NCBI RefSeq assembly: GCF_008329605.1
Contig: NZ_NPKO01000016.1
Span: 59,170-123,169 of the forward strand
DNA: 64,000 bases
Source of the DNA: Mycolicibacterium sp. P9-64
GTDB lineage: Bacteria; Actinomycetota; Actinomycetes; Mycobacteriales; Mycobacteriaceae
Direction of reading: 5' to 3'
Below are positions 33,947-42,348 of the stretch, one piece after another; position 1 is the stretch's first letter; the number at the start of each line of letters is the position of its first letter. The translations under genes were made by a program, and so were the position numbers. A model generated the notes under the pieces. The model saw only the letters and a program-made list of their open reading frames with translations, had not been told where the DNA came from and did not search any database.

Positions 33947-34260
33947 GCACTGACGAGCCCGTCGTCGTCATTGCGCATTGGCAGACCACCAAGGTCTCAC
34001 TCAACGCCGTGCTCGACCACATCACCGTTCTCGGACCCCAATCGCTGGCGGAACCCGGATGCCTCGGGTACGACGTCTTTCACAGTGTGGACGACCCAAC
34101 CAGCCTGCTGCTCATCGAGCATTACCGCGACGGAGCCGCCCTCGACGCACATCTGAGTTCACCGCACTACCAGGAACTGGCAGTGGGCCACATTCGTCCG
34201 ATGCTGACCGACAGACACGTGGAGTTGCTCCGGCCGGTGAGCCCGCCGGCGCTCCCTTGA
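33943..34260 (+). CDS. Antibiotic biosynthesis monooxygenase (ABM) domain protein
   Basis: A 105-residue dimeric ferredoxin-like-fold protein: VVVIAHWQTTKVSLNAVLDH, LAEPGCLGYDVFHSVDDPTS, LLLIEHYRDGAALDAHLSSP. ABM proteins are cofactor-free oxygenases or isomerases of quinones and small reactive molecules. ATG at 33943 overlaps the stop of the DJ-1-like gene, so they are translationally coupled. Confidence 0.87.
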   Translation: MSTDEPVVVIAHWQTTKVSLNAVLDHITVLGPQSLAEPGCLGYDVFHSVDDPTSLLLIEHYRDGAALDAHLSSPHYQELAVGHIRPMLTDRHVELLRPVSPPALP

Positions 34261-34293
34261 CGAATCAGTTCGTGATGAAAGTCCTTTCAGAAA

Positions 34294-34818
34294 GTGAGCG
34301 CCATGCCCGTCCGCCACGTCCCTGAAAGGGAAAGCGCTACAACGCACCACGACGCACTCGACGAGGCGATCACGAACGCCTTCACCGCTGTCGAGCCCTT
34401 GATCCGCATCGTCGCGCGGTGGCCACACGTCGTCGCTCCGGCTTACGTGGTCGTCGTCGATCGGCCTGGCCACCCGCTACGGGATCTCGTGATCTCCGAC
34501 CTGCCCAGAGATCGTTGGCCGGCGCCATTCGACGAATTGGCGCGCGGCAAAGCAGCATTGACCGCCCGAACCGGCATGCCGTCGCGGCGGGTGCTGCAAG
34601 ACCGCCTCGATCTACTCGAGCCCGGCGACCCGTGCTGGTTCGGCAGCGTCATCGACACCGCGCACGGTCTCGTCGTCGCGGCCTCCGGAGGACCCGAGGA
34701 CGTCGACGAGATGATCAGCCGCGCAGTGCTCGACTTGATTCGCATACCCGCCGTGCTGCGCGCGCGTGAAGAAGCACTGCGACGCGGGCCACACAAGTTG
34801 ACGTTCCAGTTGCCGTAG
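34294..34818 (+). CDS. GlcG/HbpS-like protein
   Basis: A 174-residue protein. The core (about 45-150) has AYVVVVDRPGHPLRDLVISD, ELARGKAALTARTGMPSRR and GLVVAASGGPEDVDEMISRA, which follows the GlcG/HbpS fold (heme-binding or glycolate-operon proteins), though the match is by pattern only. GTG at 34294 or ATG at 34303 could start it. It is the last gene of the dehydrogenase operon and may serve as a small-molecule or heme-binding accessory. Confidence 0.6.
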   Translation: MSAMPVRHVPERESATTHHDALDEAITNAFTAVEPLIRIVARWPHVVAPAYVVVVDRPGHPLRDLVISDLPRDRWPAPFDELARGKAALTARTGMPSRRVLQDRLDLLEPGDPCWFGSVIDTAHGLVVAASGGPEDVDEMISRAVLDLIRIPAVLRAREEALRRGPHKLTFQLP

Positions 34819-34857
34819 CGCCGATGACGGCATCGCATCGCTACGGTCCGACGATGG

Positions 34858-35568
34858 TCAACTTGCGACGTAGACCGTGTTGGTCGAGTGGCCGCCGGTC
34901 AGCGGGTTGGGGAAACGGACGATGGACGCCTCGGACCGGTCGAAGACCTCGGCGAGGATCGCCTCGAAGTCAGGGTCTGGCGGGTCATCGGACCACAGCG
35001 CGAAGACACCGCCGGGGTGCAGGTGCCCGGCGAGCTTTCTCAGTCCCGCGGGCGTGTAGAACGCGGAGTGGCTTGGGTGCAGCACGTGTCGCGGCGTGTG
35101 GTCGATGTCGAGAAGGATGGCGTGGAACCGTCGGCCCGGCTGCTCCGGATCGCAGCCTTCGGTGCTGTCGGCCAAGGCGAAGAAGTCACCCCGTTGTAGG
35201 CGAACTCGCGGATCCGACGCCAGTTCGGCGGTGTCGGGGAGCAACGCACGCTGATGCCAGCTGATGACCTCCTCGAGTGCTTCCACCACGACGAGGGAAT
35301 GAATGCGGGGATCGTCGAGCACCGTCTGCGCGGTATAGCCGAGCCCGAGTCCCCCGACGACGACGTCGAGGTCGGCATCGATTGCCCGGGCCAGGCCGAG
35401 GCGCGCGAGCTCTACCTCGGCCACGGTGAACAGGCTCGACATCAGGAACTCGTCGCCGAGCTTGACCTCGTACACCTCGACGTTCAAGGTCGGCTCGATC
35501 CGCCTGCGCAGGCTGATGACCCCCATGCGTGTCTCCGACCAGTCCAGAACCTCGAAGCGTGCACTCAC
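34858..35568 (-). CDS. Spermidine-synthase-like SAM-dependent protein
   Basis: A 236-residue Rossmann-fold protein: DLDVVVGGLGLGYTAQTVLD is the SAM-binding loop, SLVVVEALEEVISWH the acidic strand, and ILLDIDHTPRHVLHPSH follows motif II. Mycobacteria carry several such spermidine-synthase-like proteins whose true substrate is unknown. The Asp that binds the polyamine amine group is not obvious. It converges with the GlcG-like gene at 34818. Confidence 0.82.
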   Translation of the reverse strand: MSARFEVLDWSETRMGVISLRRRIEPTLNVEVYEVKLGDEFLMSSLFTVAEVELARLGLARAIDADLDVVVGGLGLGYTAQTVLDDPRIHSLVVVEALEEVISWHQRALLPDTAELASDPRVRLQRGDFFALADSTEGCDPEQPGRRFHAILLDIDHTPRHVLHPSHSAFYTPAGLRKLAGHLHPGGVFALWSDDPPDPDFEAILAEVFDRSEASIVRFPNPLTGGHSTNTVYVAS

Positions 35569-35670
35569 GCCGCACCACCGACCCGCCCGTCATAACGTTC
35601 GCCGAGAGCAGCTCGACGGCTGAAGCCTACCGACAGCCGGCAGATGGGCACTGCGCTCCAGGTCCGCGCC

Positions 35671-36618
35671 TCAGAGTGCCCGCAACCCCACCAAGGTCCG
35701 CGTCAGCAGCTCGCGTCTCTCGTCGATGGACATCGAGTCACCGAGGGGTGCGCGCACGCGCAAATAACCTCGTGCGACGAGGTCGTCGACCAGGAATCGC
35801 GTCGCACCGAGCGGCAAGGACAGGCGCGAGGCGATCTCTGCGACCGAGCTGCTATGCGCACACCACGTCAGGATCTGGCCCCGCACATCATTTTTCGGCC
35901 AGTGCGGCACCTTCCCCGTCGAGTTCAACGCTTCCACCGGGGCCTCGAGCGCCAGATCGATGTCGGAGTCGATCCGGCCCGCCGTGAGGACGTAGGGCCG
36001 AACCAAGCTCGGCTCGTCCACGGTCTCGCGTTCGGCGAACCAGTCGCTGCTCGATTCGCCCATGCTCTGAGACTGCCGATGCATGTGCTTCTCCAGGAAC
36101 GACAGGGCTTGGTCGGCGTGCACCGACGCGCGCACCTCGTTGGAGACGACCTTGAGGATGGTGCGGTCGGTGCCGATGACGAAGGTGCTCCGTCGGACCG
36201 GCAGCAGCCGGGCCAGCAGGCCACGGCGTCGAGTGTGCCGGCTATGCCGGGCCACCTCCCGCGCCACGACGGACTTACGGAGCTTGGCGAACCTGCCTCG
36301 GCGCACCCCGAACAGCTCCGACACCACGCCGTCGGAGTCGGAGAGCAGCGGATAGTCGAACGAGCGCTGCTGGGCGAAGTGGGCCTGCCTGTTGACGGTG
36401 TCGGTGCTGATGCCGACCCGCTGGGCGCCAACCCCGGCGAACTCGTTGCTCAAATCCCGAAAATGACACGCCTGAGCGGTACAGATCGGTGAGGACGCCA
36501 ACGGGAAGAAGAACAGCACGACCGGTCCTTCGGCGAGGAGCGCCGACAATGTCCGTGCTCTACCGGTGTGGTCACGCAGGGTGAAGTTAGGCGCCTGCTC
36601 GCCCTCCATCATCGGCAA
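35671..36618 (-). CDS. Fusion protein: PrxQ/BCP-type peroxiredoxin + DUF742 domain
   Basis: A 315-residue single ORF with two unrelated domains. Residues 1-180 are an AhpC/TSA peroxiredoxin of the BCP/PrxQ type: FFFPLASSPICTAQACHFRD holds peroxidatic Cys46 and resolving Cys51, followed by RVGISTDTVNRQAHF and TFVIGTDRTILKVV. Residues 207-300 are DUF742: RPYVLTAGRID, DLALEAPVEAL, SSVAEIASRLSLPLGATRFL and VARGYLRVRAP. DUF742 normally stands alone in conservon operons with roadblock and GTPase proteins, none of which is seen here. Met179 has GGAG six bases upstream, so a free DUF742 protein could also be made. Confidence 0.85.
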   Translation of the reverse strand: MPMMEGEQAPNFTLRDHTGRARTLSALLAEGPVVLFFFPLASSPICTAQACHFRDLSNEFAGVGAQRVGISTDTVNRQAHFAQQRSFDYPLLSDSDGVVSELFGVRRGRFAKLRKSVVAREVARHSRHTRRRGLLARLLPVRRSTFVIGTDRTILKVVSNEVRASVHADQALSFLEKHMHRQSQSMGESSSDWFAERETVDEPSLVRPYVLTAGRIDSDIDLALEAPVEALNSTGKVPHWPKNDVRGQILTWCAHSSSVAEIASRLSLPLGATRFLVDDLVARGYLRVRAPLGDSMSIDERRELLTRTLVGLRAL

Positions 36619-36778
36619 AGGGTAACGCGGGGAGCCCCGCGCGACCCTCCGCTCGGCGAATTCGATCGCCTCAGATCACGTCCGGCCCGCCGGCACGCGA
36701 GACTGCAGCGGCCAGGGCGCCACCGGCCACTCCGCCCGTAGGCGTGTTGTCAGCCGGCGGTCAGAACGGGCGGGCCAC

Positions 36779-37048
36779 TCAGGGCTCGGTGATTCGGACG
36801 ATCCGGATCCGCCACAATCTGTCGGACGTGCTGCCCTGCAGATAACGCCAGTCATAGGTACCAGGTCGGTCACGGGCGAACTCCTCGCGCAGATGGATCG
36901 GATCGTGACTGTTGACGAGCACGAACGATTCGCCGGCGGCGAGTTCGTCGAACCTGGCAAAGATCATCGGGTGCCGTTGCGATTTGGGGATTTTGCGCAC
37001 GTCGAACTCGTCGGTATCAGCGGCCGCATGCGGATCGTAGAGAGTCAT
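36779..37048 (-). CDS. DUF2249-domain protein
   Basis: An 89-residue protein with the DUF2249 pattern: EFDVRKIPKSQRHPMIFARF, LAAGESFVLVNSHDPIHLRE and PGTYDWRYLQGS. DUF2249 proteins resemble the TusA/SirA fold and often sit with hemerythrin, ferredoxin or denitrification genes. ATG at 37048 is the start; GTG at 37054 is possible. It is divergent from the ferredoxin with only 46 bases between, so they share one control region. Confidence 0.85.
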   Translation of the reverse strand: MTLYDPHAAADTDEFDVRKIPKSQRHPMIFARFDELAAGESFVLVNSHDPIHLREEFARDRPGTYDWRYLQGSTSDRLWRIRIVRITEP

Positions 37049-37094
37049 GATCACAGCCTATTCCTACAAGAACTAATTGGAGTAAAGTCGGGGC

Positions 37095-37439
37095 ATGACG
37101 TACGTAATCGGAGAACCCTGCGTGGACGTCAAGGACCGCGCCTGCGTGGACGAGTGCCCAGTCGACTGCATCTACGAGGGCGCACGGATGCTCTACATCC
37201 ACCCCGACGAATGTGTCGACTGTGGTGCGTGCGAACCGGTGTGCCCGGTCGAAGCGATCTATTACGAAGACGACGTGCCCGAGCCGCTGCGGCCGTACAT
37301 CGATCAGAACGTCAAGTTCTTCACCGACACCCTGCCGGGGCAGACCGCCCCGCTGGGATCACCGGGAGGAGCAGCGAAACTCGGTGCCGTCGATGCTGAC
37401 ACCTCGATGGTGGCGGCGTTGCCGCCGCGGGGCGACTGA
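37095..37439 (+). CDS. Seven-iron ferredoxin (FdxA/FdxC type)
   Basis: A 114-residue ferredoxin. Cys9, Cys17, Cys21 (CP), Cys25 and Cys40, Cys43, Cys46, Cys50 (CP) give the [3Fe-4S][4Fe-4S] layout of actinobacterial seven-iron ferredoxins. The C-terminal extension is Pro/Ala-rich. Related FdxA in M. tuberculosis is induced by hypoxia and nitric oxide through DosR, but I see no clear DosR box here. It overlaps the SufR-like gene by one base (TGATG). Confidence 0.93.
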   Translation: MTYVIGEPCVDVKDRACVDECPVDCIYEGARMLYIHPDECVDCGACEPVCPVEAIYYEDDVPEPLRPYIDQNVKFFTDTLPGQTAPLGSPGGAAKLGAVDADTSMVAALPPRGD

Positions 37440-38119
37440 TGCGCACCGACATGACCACGCGTCAACCGGGGATTGGGCCCCCTAGGCGCCACGACGTCAT
37501 CCTGGCGCTGCTGCGGGCCTCGACCGAGCCGCGCAGCATCGCCAGCGTTGCCGATGAACTCGGCGTGCATCCGAACACGGTTCGGTTTCACATCGACGCG
37601 CTGCTGCGCGCCGGCCGCGTCGAACAAGTCCTCGGCGGCTCCGCCGGTCGCGGCCGTCCACCGATCCTGTTTCGCGCCAGCCGCCGGATGGACCCCACCG
37701 GGCCGACGAATTATCGGCTACTCGCTGGCATTCTGACGGACTATGTGGCCCGCGATCCCGATGCCGCCGGCATCGCCGCCGAGCTGGGCCGGTCGATAAG
37801 CCCAGGACTGGTGGCATCCTCCTCGCACCCGCGCGCGCCGTCGAAGACCCGGGCGGTCACCGAACTCGTGGAGCTGCTGGAGGAGTTGGGCTTTGAGCCC
37901 GAACCCGCCGACGGTCGACGGACGCGCGAGATCCGGTTGCGGCACTGCCCTTTCCAGAACTTGGCCGAACAACACGGCGAGGTGATCTGCTCTGTGCACC
38001 TGGGCCTGATGCAGGGCGCGCTGACCGCGATGCGGGCACCGGTGACGGTGGAACATCTCGACCCGTTCGTCGAGCCGGACTTGTGCGTGGCACACCTGGC
38101 GCCACGCATCGAGCCGTGA
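37439..38119 (+). CDS. SufR-like winged-helix regulator with Fe-S ligands
   Basis: A 226-residue regulator. The N-terminal HTH (about 20-62) has SVADELGVHPNTVRFHIDALL. The C-terminal domain has Cys170 (RHCPFQNLAEQH), Cys184 (EVICSVHLGLMQG) and Cys216 (DLCVAHL), the three-Cys pattern of SufR-type [4Fe-4S] sensors. It may sense iron-sulfur status, O2 or NO and control the ferredoxin/DUF2249 promoter. It is co-transcribed with the ferredoxin. Confidence 0.85.
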   Translation: MRTDMTTRQPGIGPPRRHDVILALLRASTEPRSIASVADELGVHPNTVRFHIDALLRAGRVEQVLGGSAGRGRPPILFRASRRMDPTGPTNYRLLAGILTDYVARDPDAAGIAAELGRSISPGLVASSSHPRAPSKTRAVTELVELLEELGFEPEPADGRRTREIRLRHCPFQNLAEQHGEVICSVHLGLMQGALTAMRAPVTVEHLDPFVEPDLCVAHLAPRIEP

Positions 38120-38131
38120 TCGGGAATCGTG

Positions 38132-38560
38132 ATGACCGAGCTCGCCATCCGGGTCGCCGCCGCGGCCACGCTGGTCTGGCTGGGCATGGTGTTGGCGATC
38201 TCCTTCATGGAAGCACCGTTGAAGTTTCGCGCCGAAGGTCTCGACATGCGGGTGGGCCTGGCCATCGGGCACATCGTGTTCCGAGCCCTCAACATCACCG
38301 AGGTCGTCTGGGCGGTGGTAATCGCGGTATGCCTGACCATCGCTGGACCACCAGGCCCAGTGCTGATGATCGCTGGGGTGACGGTCCTGCTGTTGGCCAT
38401 GCAGCTCCTGTTGGTGCGGCCCCGACTCAACCGCCGCTCTGCCCGCGTGCTGGCCGGCCAAGACGCACCCCGCTCTCGCGCACACCACGCCTACATCGGG
38501 TTGGAGGCGCTCAAGCTAGTCGCCCTAGTCGCCCTTGGCGCCGCCCTGCTGTCGGGATGA
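38132..38560 (+). CDS. Four-helix membrane protein, unknown
   Basis: A 142-residue integral membrane protein with four hydrophobic helices (AAATLVWLGMVLAISFMEAP, HIVFRALNITEVVWAVVIAV, MIAGVTVLLLAMQLLLV, LEALKLVALVALGAALLSG) and a basic loop containing RPRLNRRSARVLAGQ. ATG at 38132 or GTG at 38129 starts it, 12 bases after the regulator. It is probably co-expressed with the ferredoxin and SufR-like genes. I do not recognise a functional family; a quinone- or heme-linked role is only a guess. Confidence 0.7.
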   Translation: MTELAIRVAAAATLVWLGMVLAISFMEAPLKFRAEGLDMRVGLAIGHIVFRALNITEVVWAVVIAVCLTIAGPPGPVLMIAGVTVLLLAMQLLLVRPRLNRRSARVLAGQDAPRSRAHHAYIGLEALKLVALVALGAALLSG

Positions 38561-38724
38561 CGTCCCCCAACCACCTACCAAGGAGAAAGTCACACGAGCG
38601 TGATCAGCCGATCCCATCAACGACAACGAAGATTTCGGCGACTAAACCTCTTCGACAGACCCGTGATTCACCGGCAGGTCGGGCTGGTTACGCTGGTTGA
38701 TCGGTTCGACGTGGGGAGCGGCTC

Positions 38725-40251
38725 GTGGTCACGTTAGACCGCCTGGTCAATGTGATGGGGAGCTACGGCGTCCGATTGCGCTTCTGTCCGATACCGCGGT
38801 CCACAGAGTTGCGCAGCGTGATTCTGCACGAGATGACGGACGATCGCACAGTCCTCGGTGACGTGCTGCTCGGAATTGGTGCCCGCTCGGTGGCAGAAGC
38901 CGTACGGTGGGCGGTCGCGGCGCATGCGGCTGTCGTGCTGATCCGCGGCGGCAATGACGACACCACATTCGGCGGCGCGGACGAGGGCGTCGCGGTGATG
39001 GTGCTTGATCCGGCGGTGTCGTGGAGTGAGTTGGCCGCGGTCATCTTCGGGTTGGTCCTAGAAGGCCGCGAAACCGAATCAGGGCGTGGCCCAACGGATC
39101 TGTTTGCATTGGCCGACAGTCTGGCTGAGGCTACCGGCGGGGCGGTCATCATCGAGGATCGGCTCTCGCGGGTGCTGGCGTATTCCAGGCGGCAGCAACA
39201 CGCCGACCCGGCGCGGGTGGCGACCATCGTCGAACGACAGGCACCGAAGCAGTTGCGCGCATTCTTCGACGCATGTGGCCTGTACGCACATCTGGCGGCC
39301 TCCGATGAACCGCTGTTCGTCGCCCGGGACGCCGATCATGGGATGACCGGACGCATGGTGGTGGCGGTGCGGTCGGGGCGCGAACTCATGGGGTCGGTGT
39401 GGGTGCAGTGTACGAAGCCGTTGAATGGGGCCGCGCTCACCGCGTTGGCCGACGGTGCGCGCACGGTGGCCCTGCACCTGTTGCGGTCGCGCGCCAGCGC
39501 GGATCTGGAGCGCCAGGTCGAATCCGAGCTGGTGATCCGGTTGCTGGAGGGCACCGCGGATGCCGCCACCGTGGCCAGCCGCCTGGGCCTAGCCCACAGC
39601 CTGTTGCGGGTGATCGCGGTGCAGGCATTCATCGGCGCCGATCGCGACGCCGCCCTGCTGGTGGCGTTCGAGCGCGCCACCACCGGCTTCGGCTGGTCCC
39701 GGCCGGGCCGCAGCGCGCTGGCCGGAAACACCGTCTACACGCTGCTGCCCGGCGAGGAAGCCGAAGCGGCGCGGCGTTGGGTCAGCGGTTTACAGGCGGC
39801 CCTACCCGACGGGGTGACCATGGTGGCTGGCATCAGCGGCGTCGCCTTGGTGGCAGACCTGCCCACGGCACGCGACGAAGCCGACGAGTGTCTGGCTCTG
39901 CACGACGGCTCACGGCCTGGCGGCGCCCCGGTGGCCTACGACGAGTCCTGGGACGACATCCTCTTGCAGCGGCTGCGCACGGCCGCCCGGTCGGGCCGGG
40001 CGCCGGAGCGCGGACCGGTGGCCGAGCTGCGTCGCCACGACCATGCCCATGACACCGAATACGTTGCGACACTTCAGGCCTGGCTATGGGCCCAGGGTGA
40101 TCCCGCCGAAGCCGGCGAGCGGTTGGGCGTCCACGAGAACACCGTGCGTTACCGGCTGCGCAAGATGGCCGAGATCGCCAATCTGCAACTCGACGATGCC
40201 AAGAAACGGCTGGCCATGATGATCGAACTCGCGGCCACCGACACCGATTGA
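38725..40251 (+). CDS. PucR/CdaR-family transcriptional regulator
   Basis: A 508-residue regulator. The N-terminal PucR domain is followed by a GAF-like region (about 130-265) and a GGDEF-like middle. The C-terminal HTH_30 reads LQAWLWAQGDPAEAGERLGV and HENTVRYRLRKMAEI. PucR proteins sense nitrogen compounds: purines, amino acids or proline. It is 254 bases upstream of the ferredoxin and DadA-like genes on the same strand, which may be its targets. GTG at 38725 is the start. Confidence 0.88.
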   Translation: MVTLDRLVNVMGSYGVRLRFCPIPRSTELRSVILHEMTDDRTVLGDVLLGIGARSVAEAVRWAVAAHAAVVLIRGGNDDTTFGGADEGVAVMVLDPAVSWSELAAVIFGLVLEGRETESGRGPTDLFALADSLAEATGGAVIIEDRLSRVLAYSRRQQHADPARVATIVERQAPKQLRAFFDACGLYAHLAASDEPLFVARDADHGMTGRMVVAVRSGRELMGSVWVQCTKPLNGAALTALADGARTVALHLLRSRASADLERQVESELVIRLLEGTADAATVASRLGLAHSLLRVIAVQAFIGADRDAALLVAFERATTGFGWSRPGRSALAGNTVYTLLPGEEAEAARRWVSGLQAALPDGVTMVAGISGVALVADLPTARDEADECLALHDGSRPGGAPVAYDESWDDILLQRLRTAARSGRAPERGPVAELRRHDHAHDTEYVATLQAWLWAQGDPAEAGERLGVHENTVRYRLRKMAEIANLQLDDAKKRLAMMIELAATDTD

Positions 40252-40505
40252 CCGTGCTGGCTGACAGTGGACGACAAAGCGCCGCGGCGACATTGCCGAA
40301 ATGACGCAAGCCCTGCGGCGGCCATCCGCACCACCATGGAGAAAACCGATCGGCATCGGCGAGTGGATCGAGAAAGGTGTCCGGCAGTGAGCCAAACCAT
40401 CGCCTGCGACATTCTCGAGCACTTCGGGACGTCATCGGTGGATCCAAGAACTCGGCTATGCCGAAACAAGGGGCGAAAAGCTCAAGGCGAAACGAAGGAG
40501 GAGCC

Positions 40506-40697
40506 GTGCGTGTCGTAGTGGACCGTGATCGCTGTGAAGGCAATGCCATCTGCGTGAGAATTGCGCCCGAGGTGTTCACACTCGACGATGACGAATACGC
40601 CGTGGTCACCGCCGACCCCGTCCCAGTCGAGTTGGAGACGCTCGCCGAGCAGGCCATTGCGGAGTGTCCGCGCGCGGCCCTGTCGCGCAAGGACTAG
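40506..40697 (+). CDS. Small single-cluster ferredoxin ([3Fe-4S]/variant type)
   Basis: A 63-residue ferredoxin. Cys10, Cys16 (CEGNAIC) and Cys54 (AECPRAA) supply three Cys ligands; the position of the fourth ligand is Asn13 rather than Cys. This is the small mycobacterial type that usually partners cytochrome P450s, but no P450 gene is nearby. A strong GGAGGAG ribosome-binding site precedes the GTG at 40506. About 250 bases on either side hold no recognisable gene. Confidence 0.88.
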   Translation: MRVVVDRDRCEGNAICVRIAPEVFTLDDDEYAVVTADPVPVELETLAEQAIAECPRAALSRKD

Positions 40698-40955
40698 GTG
40701 TCGGCTCCAGACTCGACAACATCGCGAACACTCGAAGGACAGGGCGGGCGCATATTTCGCCAGCTCACTCCCCATTCACGTCCTTTCACCCGAGCTTGAG
40801 TTCATCGTCCGCGCCGACTACCGGTGATCATCGAGTGGCGTTGTCGGATACGCACAACAAGCCATCGGCCGATTGTCCAATTCCAGCAAACCGATCCCCG
40901 ACCAGGCACGCCACCATGGCGATAGCAACGAAGAGTTCAACGGTGGAGGTTTGTG

Positions 40956-42221
40956 ATGGGTGGCGTCGAGCGCATTGACGGCGGACCGCGATCAGCGATC
41001 GTAGTCGGTGCAGGCATCGTCGGGTTGTCGACCGCGTGGTTCCTGCAGGAGCGCGGCGTCGATGTCACCGTGGTCGACCGTGCCGGCGTGGCCGCCGGCG
41101 CCTCGTGGGGCAACGCCGGATGGATCTCGCCGGCGCTGACCATTCCGCTGAACTCTCCGGGCGTGCTGCGCTATGGGCTGCGCGCACTGCGCGACCCGGC
41201 CGCGCCCCTGCACATCCCCTTGACCGCCGACTCCGCGCTCGGAGTCTTCCTCATGCAGTTCGCCGTCAACTGCCGGCGATCGTCGTGGCGGCGGGCGGTG
41301 CGGGCCAATGTGCCGCTCAACGAGGAAGCCATCGAGGCGTACGACGTGCTCGTCGCCAACGGGGTCAACGCGCCGGTGACCGACGCCCCGATCACTGCGG
41401 TGTTCCGCACCGCTGAACAAGCCGAACACCTGATGCGTGAGCTTCGCGCACTCGAAAACGCTGGACAGACAATGTCTGTCACCGGATTATCCGGCGAAGC
41501 GTTGCGCGAACAAGTGCCATTGGCTTCGCCTGCCATCACCGCCGGGGTGAACATCAATGGGCAGCGCTTCGTCGACCCCGGACGATTCGTGCAGGCACTG
41601 GGCCAGGCGGTCGTGGAGCGGGGGGCAGCGATGCGCACGTTGGAAGTTCGTAGCGTGTGGAGTTCGGGCAGCGGAGTCGAGGTGGACCTGCGCAGCGGCG
41701 GGCCGTTGACCGCCGATGTCGCGGTGATCGCCACCGGCGCATGGCTGTCCCGGCTGGCGGGCAGTGCCGTGCGTGTCCCGGTGCAGGCCGGTCGCGGCTA
41801 CTCGTTCACCGTGCCCGTGGAGCGCCCCATCCCCGGCCCCATCTACCTGCCGGACGTGCGGGTGGCGTGCACGCCCTATCAAGGCGCACTGCGTGTGTCG
41901 GGCACCATGGAGTTCCGCGATCCGTACGAACCGGCCGTGCCAGCTCGGGTGGACGCCATCGTCGACTCCGCCAGCCCGTTGCTGGACGGCGTGCGCTGGG
42001 CCGAACGCAGCGACGTCTGGGTTGGCCCGCGCCCGATCACCCCCGACGGGCGGCCCCTGATCGGGGAGCGGTCGCGAGGCGTCTACATCGCCGGCGGACA
42101 CGGCATGTGGGGACTGGCGCACGGCCCCGTGACCGGCCGACTGCTCGCCGAATACATCACCACCGGCAAGCAACCCGAAGCCTTGCGCGAATTCGACCCG
42201 CTGCGCCGAACCGGCCGCTAG
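40956..42221 (+). CDS. DadA-like FAD-dependent amino acid oxidoreductase
   Basis: A 421-residue DAO-family flavoprotein. The Rossmann motif is AIVVGAGIVGLSTAWFLQER; the DadA-type GASWGNAGWISPAL follows. The C-terminal FAD region is ITPDGRPLIGERSRGVYIA with GHGMWGLAHGPVTGRLLAEY. DadA oxidatively deaminates D-amino acids and passes electrons to quinone or a carrier. Here the ferredoxin upstream could be that carrier. ATG at 40956 has GGAGG at good spacing; GTG at 40953 would be too close. A hairpin at 42279 follows. Confidence 0.85.
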   Translation: MGGVERIDGGPRSAIVVGAGIVGLSTAWFLQERGVDVTVVDRAGVAAGASWGNAGWISPALTIPLNSPGVLRYGLRALRDPAAPLHIPLTADSALGVFLMQFAVNCRRSSWRRAVRANVPLNEEAIEAYDVLVANGVNAPVTDAPITAVFRTAEQAEHLMRELRALENAGQTMSVTGLSGEALREQVPLASPAITAGVNINGQRFVDPGRFVQALGQAVVERGAAMRTLEVRSVWSSGSGVEVDLRSGGPLTADVAVIATGAWLSRLAGSAVRVPVQAGRGYSFTVPVERPIPGPIYLPDVRVACTPYQGALRVSGTMEFRDPYEPAVPARVDAIVDSASPLLDGVRWAERSDVWVGPRPITPDGRPLIGERSRGVYIAGGHGMWGLAHGPVTGRLLAEYITTGKQPEALREFDPLRRTGR

Positions 42222-42278
42222 ACCCTCCAGACCGGCGGTCCACCCGCCACCAACCACGCCCGTCACGGGCTCCCAAGT

Positions 42279-42316
42279 CGTCAGGGGCGGCGCATCGCTT
42301 CGGCCCGCCCCTGACG
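42279..42316. terminator. Stable hairpin between DadA-like and Gre-like genes
   Basis: CGTCAGGGGCGG (42279-42290) and CCGCCCCTGACG (42305-42316) form a perfect 12-base stem with a 14-base loop. There is no U tract. It lies 57 bases after the DadA-like stop and 32 bases before the first Gre-like start, so it is either a terminator or a leader structure. Confidence 0.55.
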
Positions 42317-42348
42317 GCAACCCCCAACTCAACCGAAGGACACCCAAA

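Noticed and set aside
40252..40505. Possible small genes before the ferredoxin
   Set aside because: Frames are short and without family features; the strong ribosome-binding site belongs to the ferredoxin GTG at 40506.
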